A DNA stretch of 64,000 nucleotides from Methylocystis sp. B8 (GTDB lineage Bacteria; Pseudomonadota; Alphaproteobacteria; Rhizobiales; Beijerinckiaceae): the NCBI RefSeq assembly GCF_005771425.1, contig NZ_VBTZ01000006.1, forward strand, positions 32,024 to 96,023, given 5' to 3'. Shown here piece after piece: positions 16,594 through 25,800 of this stretch. The position numbers and the translations under genes are program-made. The stretch's first letter is position 1. Each line of letters opens with the position of its first letter. The notes below the pieces were generated by a model. The model had not been told where the DNA came from, did not search any database, and was given only the letters and a program-made list of their open reading frames with translations.

Positions 16594-19017
16594 ATGACTA
16601 AGAAATGTTCCGAATTTTCCCGCCTCAATGCTCTAGCAATCGGGAAAAAGTCCCTGCTTCTTTGCAGCGTCGGCGCGCCGATTTTGGCCTCGCTCGAAAT
16701 CGCGTCGGCGGCGGCGCAAAACGCTTCGCAAACTTTGCCTGCCGTCACCGTGGACGCGCCGCGCGAAAAGCCCCAGGCCAAGGTGCAACAGCCAGCTCGT
16801 CCCACCTCCTCGGGATCGCGCGTCGCGCGCGGCGCCCATTCAACCGGGCCAAGACCAAATGTCGCCGCCGGGTCTGGCGCGCAGTCCGGGCCGCCGAACG
16901 CTGGGCCGCTTTTAGCCGGGCCAATCACTGCGCCGACGCCGCCAACGGGAGAAATCGGCAATCTGCCGCCGGCCTATGCCGGCGGTGAAGTCGCTCGCGG
17001 CGCAAGACTCGGCATGCTCGGCAATCGCGATTTCATGGACACGCCGTTCAACGTCACGAGCTTCACGTCGGCGCTTATCGAGAATCAGCAGGCGCGCACG
17101 TTACAACAGGTGCTGGAGAACGATCCGTCCGTTCGCATGTCCACGTCGGCGGGGCATATTCGAGAGAATTTCAGAATTCGCGGCTTTCCCGTGCTCGGCA
17201 GCGAGCTCGCGCTCAATGGCCTATACGGCCTCGCGCCCGACGGCCATGTGCCGACAGAGTTCTTGGAGCGGGTCGAAGTGCTTAAGGGCCCGGGGGCTTT
17301 GCTTAACGGAATGGCGCCTTTCGGCGCAGTGGGCGGCTCGATCAATCTCGTCACGAAACATGCGGGCGACGCGCCGATCACCAGCGTCAGCAGCGACTAC
17401 ACGTCGAATACTCAGTTCGGCACGCATATCGACGTTGGACGGCGCGTCGGCGACCACAATCAGTTAGGCATCCGCTACAACGGCGTTTTCCGCAAAGGCG
17501 AGACTGCGCTCGACGATCAGTGGAAAGTGCGCGGGCTCAATGCGCTGGCGCTCGATTACCGCGAAGAGCGCGTGAGGTTGTCGATTGACGCCTATCACAG
17601 CCAGGAAATCTTCAAGAACGGCAGCGCATTCTTCGCGAGCTTCAGCGGCATTGGAGTTGCGGTTCCGCCACACGCCAGCACGAATCTTTTTCTCGGCACG
17701 AACGCCCGATTCGAGAACAAGGCGGTCGAGGCGCGCGCCGAACTGGATGTCACAGAAAATGCCACGGTTTTTGCCGCCATCGGCATTCTGGACAGTAGAA
17801 ACTTCGGCTTCACCAACGGCACCCAGGCGACGAGCGTCAATCTGCTCGGCAGCTTCACCGGCCAGCGAATCGTCAATCTGCGCGGCTATACAAAAACGCT
17901 GTCGACACAGGGCGGATTGCGTGGCGCGTTCGACATGGGGCCGCTTCGCCATCAATTCGTGGTGAGCGCTGCGGCGCTGAAATTCAGCCAGAGTTCGGAA
18001 TTTGGATTCACCGGATCTTACCGGTCGAACATCTATCTTCCCTCCACTCCGCCTTTGGCGCCGCCGCCGCCGGTCGTCCCGAATACGGCGTTCAATCCCA
18101 GGCAACCCTATTTTGTGACCGATCCGAGGAAGACGGGAGACAATTATCTCGCGAGCCTCGCGTTCGCCGACACGATCTCCGCCCTGGACGAGCGGATTCA
18201 GTTCATCGGCGGCCTGCGCAGCCAACGGGTGATGACCAAGACGTACACGGCCAACACAGGCTTGGAGACGAACTCCTATGACAGCCACCGTCTCTCGCCA
18301 GCCTTCGCGCTGATCGTGAAGTCGTTCGACAACCGCCTATCGCTCTACGCCAACTATATTGAAGGCCTCAGTCAGGGCTTGCGCGTCACTAATCCGCTCG
18401 CGACCAATTTCAATGAGTCATTCCCGCCTTTCGTCTCGAAACAGGTCGAGACCGGCGCAAAGCTCGATTTGGGCATTTTCGCGAATACGCTCAGCTTCTA
18501 CGAGATTACCCAGCCGACTCTGGCGACCGTGACTACGGGAGGTCTGATCTCCTATAAGCCGGTCCGGCAGCGCAACCAGGGCATAGAGTGGAACGTCTTC
18601 GGCGAACCCGTGCCAGGCTTTCGCGTGCTGGGCGGCGTCTCTTACATGATTGGCGTCATCACCCAGAGCGCGGACGGACGCACCACCGGAAAGAACGCAT
18701 TCGGCATTCCGCGATGGCAGGTGAATATGTATGGCGAGTGGGATCTTCCCTATCTCGTCGGGGTAACCGCGGAAGGCCGCGTCGTCTATACGAGCGCGCT
18801 CTACGTCGATTCGCTCAACTGGTACCGAATTCCTGAGTGGGCGCGTTTCGACGCCGGTCTTCGCTATGCAACGAAGGTCTACGGCGCGGACATGACGCTG
18901 CGGGCGAATGTGAACAATCTGTTCGATCACAGCTATTGGTCCGGCGCCTTCAACGACGGTTTCGCCACGCTGGACGCGCCGCGCACTGTCCTTCTGTCGG
19001 CGAGTTTCAACTTCTGA
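16594..19017 (+). CDS. TonB-dependent siderophore receptor
   Basis: An 807-residue outer-membrane receptor. It has a long signal peptide (about 1-45, ending near SAAAQ), a short TonB-box-like stretch (TLPAVTVDA), then a Pro/Gly/Ala-rich segment to about 125. A plug domain follows (about 135-260, with RIRGFPV, VEVLKGPGALLNGM and GGSINLVTK). A 22-strand-type barrel ends in ASFNF with terminal Phe. No STN signalling domain is present and no sigma/anti-sigma pair lies nearby, so regulation is probably by iron-dependent repression. ATG 16594 has GGCGGA five bases upstream; an ATG at 16501 would add 31 unlikely residues. As first gene of the catecholate cluster it most likely imports the ferric siderophore made by its neighbours. 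Confidence 0.92.
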   Translation: MTKKCSEFSRLNALAIGKKSLLLCSVGAPILASLEIASAAAQNASQTLPAVTVDAPREKPQAKVQQPARPTSSGSRVARGAHSTGPRPNVAAGSGAQSGPPNAGPLLAGPITAPTPPTGEIGNLPPAYAGGEVARGARLGMLGNRDFMDTPFNVTSFTSALIENQQARTLQQVLENDPSVRMSTSAGHIRENFRIRGFPVLGSELALNGLYGLAPDGHVPTEFLERVEVLKGPGALLNGMAPFGAVGGSINLVTKHAGDAPITSVSSDYTSNTQFGTHIDVGRRVGDHNQLGIRYNGVFRKGETALDDQWKVRGLNALALDYREERVRLSIDAYHSQEIFKNGSAFFASFSGIGVAVPPHASTNLFLGTNARFENKAVEARAELDVTENATVFAAIGILDSRNFGFTNGTQATSVNLLGSFTGQRIVNLRGYTKTLSTQGGLRGAFDMGPLRHQFVVSAAALKFSQSSEFGFTGSYRSNIYLPSTPPLAPPPPVVPNTAFNPRQPYFVTDPRKTGDNYLASLAFADTISALDERIQFIGGLRSQRVMTKTYTANTGLETNSYDSHRLSPAFALIVKSFDNRLSLYANYIEGLSQGLRVTNPLATNFNESFPPFVSKQVETGAKLDLGIFANTLSFYEITQPTLATVTTGGLISYKPVRQRNQGIEWNVFGEPVPGFRVLGGVSYMIGVITQSADGRTTGKNAFGIPRWQVNMYGEWDLPYLVGVTAEGRVVYTSALYVDSLNWYRIPEWARFDAGLRYATKVYGADMTLRANVNNLFDHSYWSGAFNDGFATLDAPRTVLLSASFNF

Positions 19018-19032
19018 CGGCGGGAGCGGACG

Positions 19033-19320
19033 ATGAATCTCTCACCCGCAGCCGTTACGATCGCAGCCCTTGTCGCCATCGTAGCGGGCGCCGCCTGCTT
19101 CTATCTCGGCGCGCCCAATCAGCGATGGCTGCCGCGGCGATTGCCGTCATGGCCGAGCCGCGTCGCTTGCGCGGCGCTGCTGTTTCTCGGCGTTTTCATT
19201 TGGAGTCAGGCAGTTCAGCTGTCGACCGCGATTTTCGCCACTCTCGCCTTGACCATGCTTCTCTTCATCATTTTTCCGTGGCTGGGGGCGCTGCGCACTG
19301 TCATCAGGAATGCGCCATGA
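19033..19320 (+). CDS. Small three-helix membrane protein of an iron-uptake locus
   Basis: A 95-residue protein with three hydrophobic segments (about 5-27, 44-62 and 66-88). It lies 15 bases after the receptor gene and overlaps the next gene by four bases (ATGA). Small membrane proteins of this size regularly occur between TonB-dependent receptors and PepSY reductases, for example the DUF3325 and DUF3649 groups. I cannot assign one of these with certainty. A role with the PepSY protein in iron release is inference. Confidence 0.7.
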   Translation: MNLSPAAVTIAALVAIVAGAACFYLGAPNQRWLPRRLPSWPSRVACAALLFLGVFIWSQAVQLSTAIFATLALTMLLFIIFPWLGALRTVIRNAP

Positions 19321-19601
19321 AAGAGATCCGACCCGACTGGATCAGCAAAACATTAGCGGGCGCCATTTTGGGCTTCAGTCTCGCGCTCGCGCTTGCGGGG
19401 CTTTTTGCATGGTTGGGTCCAGGCGGATTGGGCACTCCAAACAAATTTCAGCTCGTGATGTGGCTTGTCCCGCCGATCTGGCTGACGACGCTTAGCCTTT
19501 GCTTTCTTTTTACCAGCGGAACGCGCGCCTGGCTCTGGTTGGGCGGCGCCAATCTCATAGCCTACGCCGGTCTGTTCGCCTGCCGTCAACTCATTCACTA
19601 A
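19317..19601 (+). CDS. Second small membrane protein of the iron-uptake locus
   Basis: A 94-residue protein with three predicted membrane helices (about 12-35, 44-65 and 70-90) and the segments LAGLFAWLGPGG and RAWLWLGGANL, which I recall from small proteins beside PepSY-type siderophore reductases. Its start overlaps the stop of the preceding gene and the PepSY gene follows after 14 bases. Function is unknown; close packing suggests a membrane complex. Confidence 0.72.
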   Translation: MKEIRPDWISKTLAGAILGFSLALALAGLFAWLGPGGLGTPNKFQLVMWLVPPIWLTTLSLCFLFTSGTRAWLWLGGANLIAYAGLFACRQLIH

Positions 19602-19615
19602 CGGGACAACGAACG

Positions 19616-21217
19616 ATGCGTAGCGACGTTGTTCGCCTCTATAAGGTTGTTCATACCTGGACAGGCATCACCGCTGGGATGTTTCTGTTCATCGCTTTCT
19701 ACGCCGGCTCCATCACCGTCTTCGCCGAGCCGCTCGCCCGATGGGCTTCATCCCCCGCTTCCGTTCGGCTCACAGCCCTCGCCCAGTCGGATGAATTAAT
19801 CGCGCGCACGCTTGCCGCTCGTCCCGACGCCGCCAAGGAATTCACGCTTCACTTGGGCGAGACCGAAGATCTTTGGGCGCGCCTCACATGGCGGAAAGGC
19901 AAGGACGACAAGTCGCCCTGGTCGGCGGATATCTCTTCCGCAGGCGACCTTCGGTTCGCGCGGTCATATCGCTCGAGTCTCTCCGACTTCGTCGACAACA
20001 TCCATCGGACCGCCGGCATTCCCGGCGCCAATGACATTGGCGAGACCCTCATGGGAGTCGTGAGCGCCGTTTACGCCGTCGCGCTCGTCTCGGGATTGAT
20101 CGTCGTTCTGCCTTCGCTCGTTAAGGATCTCTTCGCACTGCGGATCGGACCCAATCTCAAGCGCATGTGGCTCGATGCGCACAATGTCGTGGGCGTCGTC
20201 AGCCTGCCGTTCCACATCGTCATCGCTCTAAGCGCCGTCGTTTTCTGTTTGCATGAGCCGTTGTACGACGCGCTCGACTATGTCGTCTACGACGGCCGTC
20301 TGAAATCGATCATGGCCACGAGCAACCCTTTCACCGCAATCAAGAAGGACGAGCGACCTGCGTCGATGCTGCCGGTCAATGTTCTCCTAGATCGGGTGAA
20401 AGCGGCGTCGCCGAGCTTTGTCCCCGTCGAGATGCGGTATCGAAATGCTGGGCTTCGCGGCGCGTCGGTTCAAGTTTGGGGATACGACACGCGTTACATG
20501 ACGAGAGGCAAGGGGTTTGCAGTCATCAGTCCGGTCACCGGCGAGATCGCGAACACGGATTATCTGCCAGGCAGAGAGGGGACTTGGACAGGAATTGTGG
20601 CGACGTTTTTCGCCCTGCATTTCGCTACCTTCGGCGGCGATATCGTCCGCGTCTGTTACTTTCTTCTCGGCATTGCGGGCGCCTTTCTGTTTTATTCAGG
20701 CAATTTGCTCTGGATTGAATCACGCCGGCGAACTGAGCGGCGACATGGCGGCCCGGTAAATCAGAAAACATCGACGCGCACGATGGCCGCGGCCACTGTC
20801 GGCGTTTGTCTTGGCGTCATCTGCGCGATCTCCATCACGATCGTAGCAGAGAGGTGGTTGAGCGGCAGGGTCGCGAACATCGATGTTTGGCGCAACGCCA
20901 TTTATTACTGTGTTTTTCTTGGGAGCGTGCTCTGGTCATTCCTCAGAGGAGCCGCCGCTGCGAGCGTTGAGCTTCTCTGGCTCGCCGCGATTGCCACCGC
21001 TGCAATTCCCCTTACCACGCTGACCGGCTGGACATCGCCCGCGCTCGGCGTGCAGGGCTCGGCGAGCTTGGCGGCGCTTGGCGTCGACCTCGTCGCACTT
21101 TTTTCCGCTCTATGCTTCGTCTGGATGGCGCGGTCGGCCGCCCATCGCGTGGAATTTGGAACGGCCGACAGCGTTTGGGCCGCGCCTCAACGGCAATTGC
21201 GAGAGGCGGCGCGATGA
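19616..21217 (+). CDS. PepSY-domain membrane protein, probable ferric-siderophore reductase
   Basis: A 533-residue inner-membrane protein. It opens with the PepSY-TM signature (YKVVHTWTGITAGMFLFIAF) and has periplasmic loops at about 40-130 and 220-340 (PepSY-like) plus further helices in the C-terminal half. Conserved histidines within helices (HTWTG, FHIVIALSA, ALHFATFGGD) could bind haem. Members of this family, such as FoxB and FiuB-type proteins, reduce ferric siderophores in the periplasm. ATG 19616 matches the family N-terminus and a frame extension to 19499 overlaps the previous gene. The stop overlaps the fes start, so coupling is tight. Confidence 0.85.
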   Translation: MRSDVVRLYKVVHTWTGITAGMFLFIAFYAGSITVFAEPLARWASSPASVRLTALAQSDELIARTLAARPDAAKEFTLHLGETEDLWARLTWRKGKDDKSPWSADISSAGDLRFARSYRSSLSDFVDNIHRTAGIPGANDIGETLMGVVSAVYAVALVSGLIVVLPSLVKDLFALRIGPNLKRMWLDAHNVVGVVSLPFHIVIALSAVVFCLHEPLYDALDYVVYDGRLKSIMATSNPFTAIKKDERPASMLPVNVLLDRVKAASPSFVPVEMRYRNAGLRGASVQVWGYDTRYMTRGKGFAVISPVTGEIANTDYLPGREGTWTGIVATFFALHFATFGGDIVRVCYFLLGIAGAFLFYSGNLLWIESRRRTERRHGGPVNQKTSTRTMAAATVGVCLGVICAISITIVAERWLSGRVANIDVWRNAIYYCVFLGSVLWSFLRGAAAASVELLWLAAIATAAIPLTTLTGWTSPALGVQGSASLAALGVDLVALFSALCFVWMARSAAHRVEFGTADSVWAAPQRQLREAAR

Positions 21218-22581
21218 TGACGCCTTGCGAGCAAGTGTTGACGACACGTTTTGGCGAAGACGTGGGAACCGATCGTTGGTGGCGCCGAGTGGCTATCGAA
21301 GGCTGTCCGATCGTCTCGGCGATAGGCGGGAATCGCGCTCGTGTCTTGTTCTTGTGGCGCGACCCTGAAGGCGACGAGACGCATTCAATGACGCGTCGCA
21401 TCTACATCGATATTCCTTCCGTCACGGATCATCATAACGGCGAGCTCGCGTCTTTGGAGAGAATCGCTGGAACAGATGTCTGGCGTTGGTCGTTCGAGGT
21501 AGAGGCGGATTGGCGCGGAAGCTACTCTTTCATACCCGTGGACGACGAGCGTCTTCCGCCGAGCGAGCCCGGCGCTGACGATGAAGTCGCAACGAGAAAC
21601 TGGTGGCGTTCGGCGTTCAAGCTCGCGCAGACCGATCCGCTGAATCCAAACCAATGTCACGTCGGCCTGCGCGGGCAGCCGTTTTCCGCAGTCCATCTGC
21701 CTCAGGCGCCATTTCAAACGGAATGGCGAGACGTCGACCGCAAGAACCGCTCCGCCGCCGATGTAAGCCGTCTCCAACGCATGGAATGGAACAGCACCCG
21801 GCTGAGCAATACCCGCCGTGTTTGGATTTATCGCACGGGCGCGACGGACAAAAAAAGAGAGCTTCCCCTGGTTGTGCTCCTCGACGGGCAATACTGGGCC
21901 GAAGCGATGCCGGTCTTCTCGGCTTTGGATAATACGACACAAGAGGACGTTCTCCCGCCCAGCGTCTATCTCCTCATAGACTCGCTCGACGCAAGCCTTC
22001 GGATGCGCGAACTTGCTTGTGACGAAGCGTTTCTTGAGGCTGTCCAAGAAGAGCTGTTGCCGGTCGCGGCGATCGTCGCGCCATTCACGCGCAATCCGCG
22101 CAAGACCGTCATCGCCGGGCAGAGCTTCGGCGGTTTGGCTGCGCTTTTCGCCGGGTTGCGGTCGCCCAAGCGCTTTGGCTGCGTGCTCGCTCAATCCGGC
22201 TCGTTTTGGTGGCCTGGAGCTTACGCACGAGAGGCCGTGCGGCCTCAGCCGCCCGCTGATGTGAGCAATTCGCCGGATGTCCTCGCCCGCCAGGTCGAGA
22301 ACAGCAAGAGCGCATCATCTCGCCTTCGAGTTTTTCTTGAGGCTGGAAGCTTCGAGAAAGTCATTCGACCAGCCAGCGATCGCATACATCGAACACTCAT
22401 CGGCGCAGGGCACGACTCCCACTATCGCGTCTATTCGGGCGGACACGATCCGCTCTGCTGGCGCGGCGGCTTGCTCGACGGACTGTCCTTTCTGCTTGCC
22501 GAAAACCCACCGGCGTCCGTTGAGGCTGCGGAGTCTCGGCGCGGCGTTTCATCATTAGCGATTTCAAACGCGACGGAGTGA
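21214..22581 (+). CDS. fes: Enterochelin esterase-like hydrolase
   Basis: A 455-residue protein with an N-terminal beta-sandwich (about 1-180) and a C-terminal alpha/beta hydrolase of the esterase D type. The nucleophile elbow is GQSFGG near residue 300, and the probable catalytic His lies in SGGHDPLCWR near 410. Fes cleaves ester bonds of ferric enterobactin-type trilactones to release iron. There is no signal peptide, so it should act in the cytoplasm. Its presence argues that the product has a serine lactone backbone. The ATG overlaps the previous stop by four bases; the following mbtH GTG lies three bases after the TGA. Confidence 0.9.
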   Translation: MMTPCEQVLTTRFGEDVGTDRWWRRVAIEGCPIVSAIGGNRARVLFLWRDPEGDETHSMTRRIYIDIPSVTDHHNGELASLERIAGTDVWRWSFEVEADWRGSYSFIPVDDERLPPSEPGADDEVATRNWWRSAFKLAQTDPLNPNQCHVGLRGQPFSAVHLPQAPFQTEWRDVDRKNRSAADVSRLQRMEWNSTRLSNTRRVWIYRTGATDKKRELPLVVLLDGQYWAEAMPVFSALDNTTQEDVLPPSVYLLIDSLDASLRMRELACDEAFLEAVQEELLPVAAIVAPFTRNPRKTVIAGQSFGGLAALFAGLRSPKRFGCVLAQSGSFWWPGAYAREAVRPQPPADVSNSPDVLARQVENSKSASSRLRVFLEAGSFEKVIRPASDRIHRTLIGAGHDSHYRVYSGGHDPLCWRGGLLDGLSFLLAENPPASVEAAESRRGVSSLAISNATE

Positions 22582-22584
22582 GTT

Positions 22585-22800
22585 GTGGACGACGCTCAGC
22601 AAAATCCATTCGACGACGAAAGCCTTACGTTCCTCGTCCTGGTCAATTCGCAAGGGCAGCACAGTCTTTGGCCAACATTCGCTCAGGAGCCGCGAGGTTG
22701 GCGACGGCTCTTCGGTCCGAGCGAACGGAGTGCCTGCCTCAAGTTTGTCGATGAGCATTGGATCGACATGCGTCCGGGATCTCTCCGAGACGCTTCTTAG
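22585..22800 (+). CDS. MbtH-like NRPS accessory protein
   Basis: A 71-residue protein matching the MbtH/YbdZ family throughout: NPFDDE, FLVLVNSQGQHSLWP, GWRRLFG, CLKFVDEHWIDMRPGSL. These proteins bind adenylation domains and are needed for their solubility or activity. The start is GTG with GGAGTG close upstream. It directly precedes the NRPS gene, as ybdZ precedes entF in enteric bacteria. Confidence 0.95.
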   Translation: MDDAQQNPFDDESLTFLVLVNSQGQHSLWPTFAQEPRGWRRLFGPSERSACLKFVDEHWIDMRPGSLRDAS

Positions 22801-22855
22801 CCCCGCTGATCTGCGATTTTTCATAAGACGGCATTTTCTTTCGAAGGGAACGACA

Positions 22856-25800
22856 GTGCTTCTTGCTCCACCTTTGCGACCTTCGCCACCGACCGAGTTT
22901 GAGCTTCCGCTCATCGCGGCCCAACCTGGCATCTGGATGGGCGACCAAGTCTCGTCTACGCGAAACGCCTTTATCGTTGCGCAATATGTGGAGTTAAATG
23001 GCGACGTCGATGTCGAACGTTTTCGCCAGGCCATTCGCATCGGCCTTTCGGAAGCGGACACGGTTCACGCCCGGTTTATCGAGAGCGAAGGCAGACTCTC
23101 GCAAGTCATTCCTCGACGTCGAAATGCTGCAGACCTGCCCGAACCGGACGTTATCGACGTCGCTGGAGAACCGGATTCGCAAGCTGCCGCGCTTGGCTTC
23201 ATGCGCGCCGATCTCGCCGCGTTAATGCCGCTTGACGGCGACGCCTTGCTCTATCGTCACGCGCTGATTTGTCTTGGCGAAACATCAAGCGGCGAGCGTT
23301 GGTTCTGGTATCAACGCTACCACCATCTGATGGTCGATGGTTTCAGCTTCACCGCCATCGCGCGTCGCATCACCGAAATTTACACGGCGTTGAGACGCCG
23401 CAAGCCTATTGGGGACTCGCCTTTCGCCTCGTTCGCCGAAGTCGTTGAAGAATATCGGTCCTACAAGGGCTCAAAGGCGCAAGAAGCGGACCGGCTCTTT
23501 TGGCTGGACCACGCACGAAATCTCCCAGCTCCCATCGCGCTGTCGCAACCAAGCGCAAGGACCGCGCGGGAGGCGGATGTATCATTGCCGCTGCGCCGCA
23601 GAATTCCCTTTCCGCCGCGCGTGATGATTGCCTTCGAGACGCAAGGCGCCGCAGTTCGCGTCGCCGGCGCGGAAATGGCGATGGCAGCGGTCTTCGCATA
23701 TCTGCATCGAATGAGCGGCGCGACGCGATTGACGGTCGGCATGCCGTTCATGCGACGCATGGGATCGATCGCGCTTTTCGCCGTCGGTCCTGTCGTCAAT
23801 GTCCTGCCTGTCCAGCTGAGCATCGAGCCCTCCATGTCGCTGTCGCAGGCGGCTGTGGGACTTGCCGCGGAACTGAAGGCGGTGCGTCGCCGCCAACGTT
23901 ATGAAGCCGAACAGCTTCGCCGCGATTTTGGTTTGGTCGGATCGGATCGCTCTATGTATGGGCCGATGCTCAATCTTAAAATGTTCGATTATCGGCTGAA
24001 TTTCGATGGCGTTACGGGCGTGACGCACCAGCTGGCCTCGGGGCCCGTCGAAGATGTGGAGATCGATCTTTATGTCGACGACGGCAGGCTGACGATCGAT
24101 CTCGTCGTCAATTGCGACCGCTACGACGAGGAGGAATTGGAGCTGCACGCGAAGAGGCTCGCCTGTCTCGTCGAGCACCTCGCGGAAAATCCGGAGCTCG
24201 CGATTGGAGCGGCGCCGCTCCTGACCGACGCCGAGCTCGCGCTGATCGCGACAGCGAACGACACGGAGAGGGACGTTCCGCTGCTCACGTTGTGCAACAT
24301 GCTCGCCGCACAGGCTGCAAAGACGCCGGACGCCGTGGCGCTTGTCGATAGAGACAATAGGCTCACCTATCGAGAGGTTCGGCGCCACGTCTCTCGACTT
24401 GCGCATATGCTCGCCGAAGCTGGAGTGGTCGCAGAAGACCATGTCGCGATCGCGCTTCCCCGCACCGTTCATTTAAGTCTCGCGATCATGGCGGTGCTGG
24501 AGACGGGCGCCGCCTACTTGCCCCTCGACATAAATTATCCGGACGATCGTCTGGCCTATATGGTCGAGGATGCAGCGCCGCGCTTGATCGTTACGAGCGA
24601 GAGTCTGCGAAGCCGCTTCGGGGAGATGGCGCCGGTTCTGACGTTCGATGAGCTCGTGCAAGACGAAGAATATTCTTTCACGCCGAAGACGGCGCTCACG
24701 CCCGACCATCCGGCCTACATCATCTACACTTCAGGTTTGACGGGGAAACCGAAGGGAGTCGTCGTGTCTCATGGCGCGGCCGTCAATCTCCTGTTCTGGC
24801 TTCAAGACGAATATTGCTTGAGCGCCGATGACGTCGTTCTGCAGAAGACCCCCTGCAGCTTCGACGTTTCGGTCGGCGAGTTCTTCTGGCCTTTGACATG
24901 CGGCGCGCGGCTCGTGATGGCCCCGGAAGAAGTGGACCGCGACCCGGAGGCTCTGCTTCACGTCATTCGCGATTATCGCGTCACGACGATGAATTTCGTG
25001 CCATCGCTGCTCGCCGCCTTTGTCGCTGGCGCGCGGCCGGCGCCGAACGCCGCGCGCGATGCTGCGAGTCTGCGCGTGGTCTTTTGCATTGGCGAGGCCT
25101 TGTCGACGGGCCTTGCCGAAGCTTTTGAGGACCTGTTTCACGCCCCGCTGCATAATGTCTATGGACCGACGGAAGCCACGGTCGAAGTCTCCTACCAGCC
25201 TGCATTCGGAAAGGCGCTCGCGTTAGCGCGCGGGCCTGGCGTGCCGATCGGCCGACCTTTGTGGAACACGGGCTTGCGCATATTGGACGTGCGCTTGCGT
25301 CCCACGCCGATCGGCGTCGCCGGCGATCTCTATCTGACGGGCGCGCAACTCGCGCAGGGTTATTGGCGGCGCGCGTCGTTGACCGCGAGCCGTTTTGTCG
25401 CAGACCCCGAGGCGGATGGCGAACGCATGTATCGCACTGGCGACTTCGCCCGCTGGCTGGCCGACGGAACCGTGGATTATCTCGGCCGCAGCGACGATCA
25501 GCTCAAAATTCGCGGGCAGCGGATCGAGCTTGGCGAAATCGAAAGCGCTTTGCGGGATCAGCCCGGCGTAGGGCAGGCGGCCGTCGTCGCCCGACTTCTC
25601 GGCGGCGGCGAGGCGTCGGCCCTTGGTTCCGACGCACGCCAACTGATCGGCTATGTGACGCCTGCAACGCCAAGCGACGAAATCGATGGCGAAGCGCTGC
25701 GCGCTGCGTTGGGAAAACGCCTCCCGGCCTATATGACGCCCGTTGCGATCGTGGCTCTGCAGGAATTTCCGTTGAGCGCCAACGGCAAGCTCGATCGGAA

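Noticed and set aside
23582-24472. Minus-strand frame of 296 codons inside the NRPS gene
   Set aside because: Antisense shadow; the plus strand encodes the condensation domain with HHxxxDG and continues into A1.
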